This document shows, piece by piece, positions 7,831 through 9,892 of a stretch of 9,892 bases of DNA. The position numbers and the translations under genes were made by a program. Every line of letters starts with the position of its first letter. The first letter of the stretch is position 1. The stretch comes from an uncultured Streptococcus sp. (GTDB lineage: Bacteria > Bacillota > Bacilli > Lactobacillales > Streptococcaceae): positions 1-9,892 of the forward strand of contig CAAEFF010000003.1 of assembly GCA_900755085.1 (NCBI GenBank), in the 5' to 3' direction. The notes below the pieces were generated by a model, which had not been told where the DNA came from, searched no databases, and saw only the letters and a list, made by a program, of their open reading frames with translations.

Positions 7831-7844
7831 TGCGAACGCTTATA
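7831..7844 (-). promoter_or_regulatory. cre site 2 (CcpA box)
   Basis: The minus strand reads TATAAGCGTTCGCA. Against the degenerate consensus TGNAANCGNWNNCW it has a single mismatch (A for G at position 2). It begins exactly 20 bp, about two helical turns, from cre site 1, so two CcpA dimers could bind on the same DNA face. It overlaps one candidate -10 (7839-7844). It is weaker than site 1. Confidence 0.6.
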
Positions 7845-7869
7845 GAAAATCACATATTAACTATACCAA
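7839..7869 (-). promoter_or_regulatory. Candidate promoter of bgaA-fucosidase unit
   Basis: Two readings are possible on the minus strand. One is an extended -10, TGGTATAGT (7860-7868), without a recognisable -35; it would start transcription near 7853 and put both cre boxes downstream as roadblocks. The other is a -35 TTGGTA (7864-7869) with -10 TATAAG (7839-7844) at a long 19-bp spacing, so that cre site 2 covers the -10. I prefer the first. The start point cannot be settled from sequence. Confidence 0.4.
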
Positions 7870-7902
7870 AAAATGAGGAGCGATTGGCTACAATTTCGCT
7901 CC
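7868..7902 (-). terminator. Second hairpin with T-run between dpr and bgaA
   Basis: The minus strand shows GGAGCGA (7896-7902) pairing with TCGCTCC (7877-7883); an inner TTG/CAA pairing can extend the stem. After TCA comes a run of six T (7868-7873). It may be a back-up terminator for dpr read-through. If a promoter lies farther upstream, it would be an attenuator in the bgaA leader. The best bgaA promoter candidate lies just downstream of it, which favours the first view. Confidence 0.4.
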
Positions 7903-7955
7903 AACTATAGTTAGATTAGTAACTCCTTTAATTAGTGGAAATCTTTTTAAACCCC

Positions 7956-7986
7956 AAAAAAAGAGAAGTCTTAGGACTCCTCTTTT
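7956..7986 (-). terminator. Intrinsic terminator of dpr
   Basis: Ten bases after the dpr stop, minus-strand RNA can form the 12-bp stem AAAAGAGGAGTC / GACTTCTCTTTT with loop CTAA and one G-U pair, running straight into a stretch of T (7956-7962). This is a classical Rho-independent terminator, and it separates dpr from the glycosidase unit. Confidence 0.85.
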
Positions 7987-7996
7987 ACCATTTTTC

Positions 7997-8518
7997 TTAT
8001 AATCCTGGTTCTTGACCAAGTTCAGCAGCCACCATCCAAATGTTCTTTTCAAGTTCTGCTTTTGCTCCAACAAAGATATCGTTGGTTACATCGTCACCTT
8101 CAGCATCGGTAATATCCAAAGCTTTTTGGTAAAGGCCATCAAGGTAATGGAAGATTTCAAGAACACGTGTCAAGCTTTCTTCTACATCTTTTGTAAATGC
8201 TCCACGGCGTTCTTCAATATTGCTGTGTTCCAAAAATTCAGTCATGCTAGAATAAGGAGCGCCACCAAGGGTAATCAAGCGTTCGCTCACTTCATCCAAG
8301 GTTGCATCCAAGCTGTCCATGTATTCATCCATTTTTGGATGCCATACAAGGAAGCCACGTCCACGCATATACCAGTGTACTTGGTGAAGGGCAATGTGAG
8401 CCACGTAGAGATCTGCTACGACTTGGTTCAAGAGGGCTTTTGTTTCTGGAAGAGTTTCTTTATTTGAAGGTGCAAAAGTTGCTACATCAGTAGCTGCTTC
8501 ATGTTTCATAGTTGTCAT
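7997..8518 (-). CDS. dpr: Dps-like peroxide resistance protein Dpr
   Basis: Ferritin-like mini-ferritin of the Dps family. By family knowledge it forms a dodecamer in the cytoplasm that oxidises and stores ferrous iron and so prevents Fenton chemistry, which matters in catalase-negative, peroxide-producing streptococci. The 173-residue length is typical. The intersubunit ferroxidase ligands are visible in the usual spacing: His48 in HQVHWYMRG, His60 and Asp64 in WHPKMDEYMD, and Asp75 and Glu79 in LDATLDEVSERL. The start at 8518 is preceded by AAGGAG seven bases upstream; the internal Met4 is too far from this site. The gene is monocistronic, with a consensus promoter carrying a PerR box on one side and an intrinsic terminator on the other, and diverges from the membrane-protein gene at 8688. 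Confidence 0.95.
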   Translation of the reverse strand: MTTMKHEAATDVATFAPSNKETLPETKALLNQVVADLYVAHIALHQVHWYMRGRGFLVWHPKMDEYMDSLDATLDEVSERLITLGGAPYSSMTEFLEHSNIEERRGAFTKDVEESLTRVLEIFHYLDGLYQKALDITDAEGDDVTNDIFVGAKAELEKNIWMVAAELGQEPGL

Positions 8519-8533
8519 ATCATTTCTCCTTTT

Positions 8534-8548
8534 TTATAATGATTCTAA
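8534..8548 (-). promoter_or_regulatory. PerR box upstream of dpr
   Basis: The minus strand reads TTAGAATCATTATAA, which fits the Per-box consensus NTANAANNATTNTAN at every defined position. It starts about 14 bases downstream of the dpr -10, in the early transcribed region, where a bound PerR would block transcription until peroxide oxidises it. PerR control of dpr is known in several streptococci. That this strain has PerR is assumed. Confidence 0.8.
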
Positions 8549-8562
8549 TTAACTATATCTTT

Positions 8563-8591
8563 ATTATATGCTTCCTCCTTCAGAAAGTCAA
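8563..8591 (-). promoter_or_regulatory. dpr: Consensus sigma-A promoter of dpr
   Basis: On the minus strand -35 TTGACT (8586-8591) and -10 TATAAT (8563-8568) are separated by exactly 17 bp. The -10 is perfect and the -35 has five of six bases. Transcription should start near 8556, giving a leader of about 38 nt that contains the PerR box and the ribosome-binding site. Confidence 0.85.
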
Positions 8592-8630
8592 GATAAAAGA
8601 TTTAAAAAGATCATTCCAAAGCTGGAATAG

Positions 8631-8659
8631 TTGTCAATTACTGGAAGATACGATAGAAT
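8631..8659 (+). promoter_or_regulatory. Promoter of the small export-family gene
   Basis: TTGTCA (8631-8636) and TAGAAT (8654-8659) are spaced by exactly 17 bp, five of six consensus bases each, and face the gene at 8688. The dpr and membrane-protein promoters are back to back, with about 40 bp between their -35 elements. That gap contains a small palindrome, ATTCCA-AAGC-TGGAAT, at 8613-8628. Confidence 0.75.
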
Positions 8660-8687
8660 GAAGAGGACTAATCGAAAGGCATAACCA

Positions 8688-9158
8688 ATGAAATATATCT
8701 TTACCTTCCTGATCTCCATGGTTCCCCTCGTTGAGTTGCGTGGGGCCATCCCTTTTGCCATTGCAAATGGCATTCCCTTATGGACAGCGCTCCTCATTGG
8801 AGTGATCGGAAACCTTCTCCCGGTCCCTCTGATTTTCTTTTTCGCCCGCCATATTCTCACCTGGGGCGCAAAGAAACCAATTATCGGAGGCTTTTTTAGC
8901 TGGTGTCTCAGTAAGGGACATAGAGGTGGCCAGAAATTGGAGAAAGCTGCGGGTGACAAAGGAATCTTCTGGGCCCTATTGCTCTTCGTTGGAATTCCTC
9001 TTCCGGGGACTGGGGCTTGGACTGGGGCCCTTGCAGCTTCTATCCTTGACTGGGACTTCAAACGCAGTAGCCTGGCCGTCATGCTCGGAGTAATTCTAGC
9101 CGGCCTCATCATGGGGACTCTTTCCCTGCTTCTAGGAATCGATACCTTTGCACATTAA
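8688..9158 (+). CDS. Small multidrug-export family membrane protein (COG2426)
   Basis: A 156-residue integral membrane protein of the 'small multi-drug export' family (PF06695, COG2426). Family hallmarks are the N-terminal MVPLVELRGAIPFAI segment, an IGVIGNLLPVPLIFFF helix, and the GIPLPGTGAWTGALAAS motif at about 103-119. Four hydrophobic stretches are visible, at about 5-28, 33-53, 92-117 and 128-149. A basic soluble loop at about 58-88 (KKPIIGG to GHRGGQKLEKA) separates the second and third. Despite the family name, the transported substrate is not established, so no drug specificity is inferred. ATG at 8688 is preceded by a modest GAAAGG about nine bases upstream, with a good promoter at 8631-8659. 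It appears monocistronic and ends 125 bp before a bidirectional terminator shared with tsf. Confidence 0.88.
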   Translation: MKYIFTFLISMVPLVELRGAIPFAIANGIPLWTALLIGVIGNLLPVPLIFFFARHILTWGAKKPIIGGFFSWCLSKGHRGGQKLEKAAGDKGIFWALLLFVGIPLPGTGAWTGALAASILDWDFKRSSLAVMLGVILAGLIMGTLSLLLGIDTFAH

Positions 9159-9283
9159 ACAAAAATGATTTCATTTCAGATCATATCTTCTCTGAATCTT
9201 CGGTAACGTCTGATATTTTCTGAAAACAAAGTTTGTTAATATTATAAAACAGCTTAAACAATGATATAAGATATTTTTCATAC

Positions 9284-9318
9284 AAAAAAGAGGTTTCCAT
9301 CGAAACCTCTTATTTTTT
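9284..9318. terminator. Bidirectional terminator, tsf and small export gene
   Basis: A perfect 10-bp stem AAGAGGTTTC (9288-9297) / GAAACCTCTT (9302-9311) with loop CATC has six A on its left (9284-9289) and a T-rich stretch (9313-9318) on its right. On the minus strand it ends tsf 12 bp after the stop codon; on the plus strand it can end the small export gene. The 125 bp between that gene and the hairpin are AT-rich, and I see no other gene in them. Confidence 0.9.
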
Positions 9319-9322
9319 ATTC

Positions 9323-9892
9323 TTAGTTGTTAAGAGCTGCTGCCATTGTAGCTGCAACTTCTGATTCAAAATCGTTAGCTGCTTTTTCGATCCCTTCACC
9401 AACTTCAAATCGAGCAAACTCAACTACTGAAGCATTTACTGATTCAAGGTAAGCTTCCACTGTCTTGCTGTCATCCATGATATAAACTTGTGCAAGAAGT
9501 GTGTAGGCTTGGTCAACTTTAGTGTTGTCAAGCATGAAACGATCCATTTTACCAGGGATGATTTTGTCCCAGATTTTTTCTGGTTTACCTTCAGCTGCCA
9601 ATTCAGCTTTGATATCTTCTTCAGCTTGAGCAACCACTTCATCAGTCAATTGTGCTTTTGAACCGAATTTCAAGTGTGGAAGAGCTGGTTTACCAACCAT
9701 TGCACGGCTTTCGTTATCTTGGTCGATGACGTGGTTCAATTGTGCCAATTCATCTTTCACGAATTGCTCATCCAATTCTTTGTATGAAAGAACAGTTGGT
9801 TTCATTGCAGCGATGTGCATTGAGATTTGTTTAGCAAGTGCTTCGTCTCCACCTTCGATCACAGAGATAACACCGATACGTCCACCGTTGTG
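9323..9892 (-). CDS. tsf: Elongation factor Ts, C-terminal part (cut by window)
   Basis: EF-Ts is the guanine-nucleotide exchange factor that regenerates EF-Tu-GTP during translation. The visible 189 residues are the core and C-terminal region; the N-terminal UBA-like domain and the TDF-motif part lie beyond position 9892. Landmarks are HNGGRIGVISVIEGGDEALAKQ at the window edge (read without a start codon), MHIAAMKPTVLSY, the coiled-coil-like stretch that follows, and KIIPGKMDRF and FEVGEGIEKAANDFESEVA near the end. The frame is open to the window edge, so no start is given; GTG at 9862 is an internal Val codon. Codon use is highly biased, as expected of a strongly expressed gene. In streptococci it normally follows rpsB, which would lie to the right. 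Confidence 0.95.
   Translation of the reverse strand, partial: HNGGRIGVISVIEGGDEALAKQISMHIAAMKPTVLSYKELDEQFVKDELAQLNHVIDQDNESRAMVGKPALPHLKFGSKAQLTDEVVAQAEEDIKAELAAEGKPEKIWDKIIPGKMDRFMLDNTKVDQAYTLLAQVYIMDDSKTVEAYLESVNASVVEFARFEVGEGIEKAANDFESEVAATMAAALNN

Noticed and set aside
7906..7911. TATAGT as the main bgaA -10
   Set aside because: No acceptable -35 lies 16-18 bp upstream, and the terminator-like hairpin at 7868-7902 would stop the transcript.
7888..8073. Short minus-strand frame overlapping the dpr end and terminator
   Set aside because: It runs out of frame through the dpr 3' end and across its terminator, and lacks a ribosome-binding site.
8588..9112. Minus-strand frame opposite the small export gene
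   Set aside because: It is Arg/Pro-rich antisense translation covering the export-gene promoter; the plus-strand product is a clear membrane-protein family member.
9159..9283. Repeated TCTGA-type short motifs downstream of the export gene
   Set aside because: The arms are only five bases, irregularly placed in AT-rich DNA, and no consistent structure results.
9862..9862. GTG at 9862 as a tsf start
   Set aside because: The EF-Ts sequence continues in frame to the window edge, so this is an internal Val codon.
1..9892. CRISPR array, tRNA, rRNA, insertion sequence or phage genes
   Set aside because: I found no regularly spaced repeats, no tRNA cloverleaf, and no transposase or integrase motifs on either strand.

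Overview
The window looks like chromosomal DNA of a commensal oral/respiratory Streptococcus, mitis/sanguinis sense. The evidence is a YSIRK-type signal peptide on a BgaA-like surface beta-galactosidase, a Dpr-type Dps protein, a streptococcal EF-Ts, CcpA and PerR boxes, and a 'GAGGCTGGGAC' hairpin of the kind I recall from many streptococcal genomes. I cannot name the species from sequence alone.

Layout: positions 1-258 hold no gene but carry a highly structured, repeat-like element (a long interrupted stem-loop at 27-92 and a 12-bp hairpin at 120-147). On the minus strand, read right to left, come a 1723-aa secreted GH2 beta-galactosidase (2607-7778) and, 113 nt downstream with no terminator between them, a 744-codon GH29 alpha-L-fucosidase (259-2493, GTG start). 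The pair has its own control region (7779-7955) with two cre (CcpA) boxes exactly 20 bp apart. Farther right are dpr (7997-8518, minus) with its own terminator and a PerR-boxed promoter, a divergent small membrane protein of the 'small multidrug export' family (8688-9158, plus), a bidirectional terminator (9284-9318), and the 3' part of tsf (9323-9892, minus, cut by the window edge).

How the genes fit together: the two glycosidases form a coherent host-glycan module. The GH29 enzyme resembles the alpha-1,3/4-fucosidase branch, which removes the branch fucose of Lewis-type epitopes. The BgaA-type enzyme removes terminal beta-1,4-galactose from LacNAc. CcpA control would link both to sugar availability. 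dpr and its neighbours are unrelated housekeeping or stress genes.

The most interesting point is the state of the glycosidase pair. The beta-galactosidase keeps its export signal but stops before the second lectin module, the G5-like region and the LPXTG anchor of pneumococcal BgaA. The fucosidase begins with a linker-like acidic/Ser-rich segment but has no signal peptide, and it also has no anchor. One deletion at the bgaA-fucosidase junction could explain both the lost anchor of the first and the lost signal of the second. That is inference and needs comparison with related genomes.
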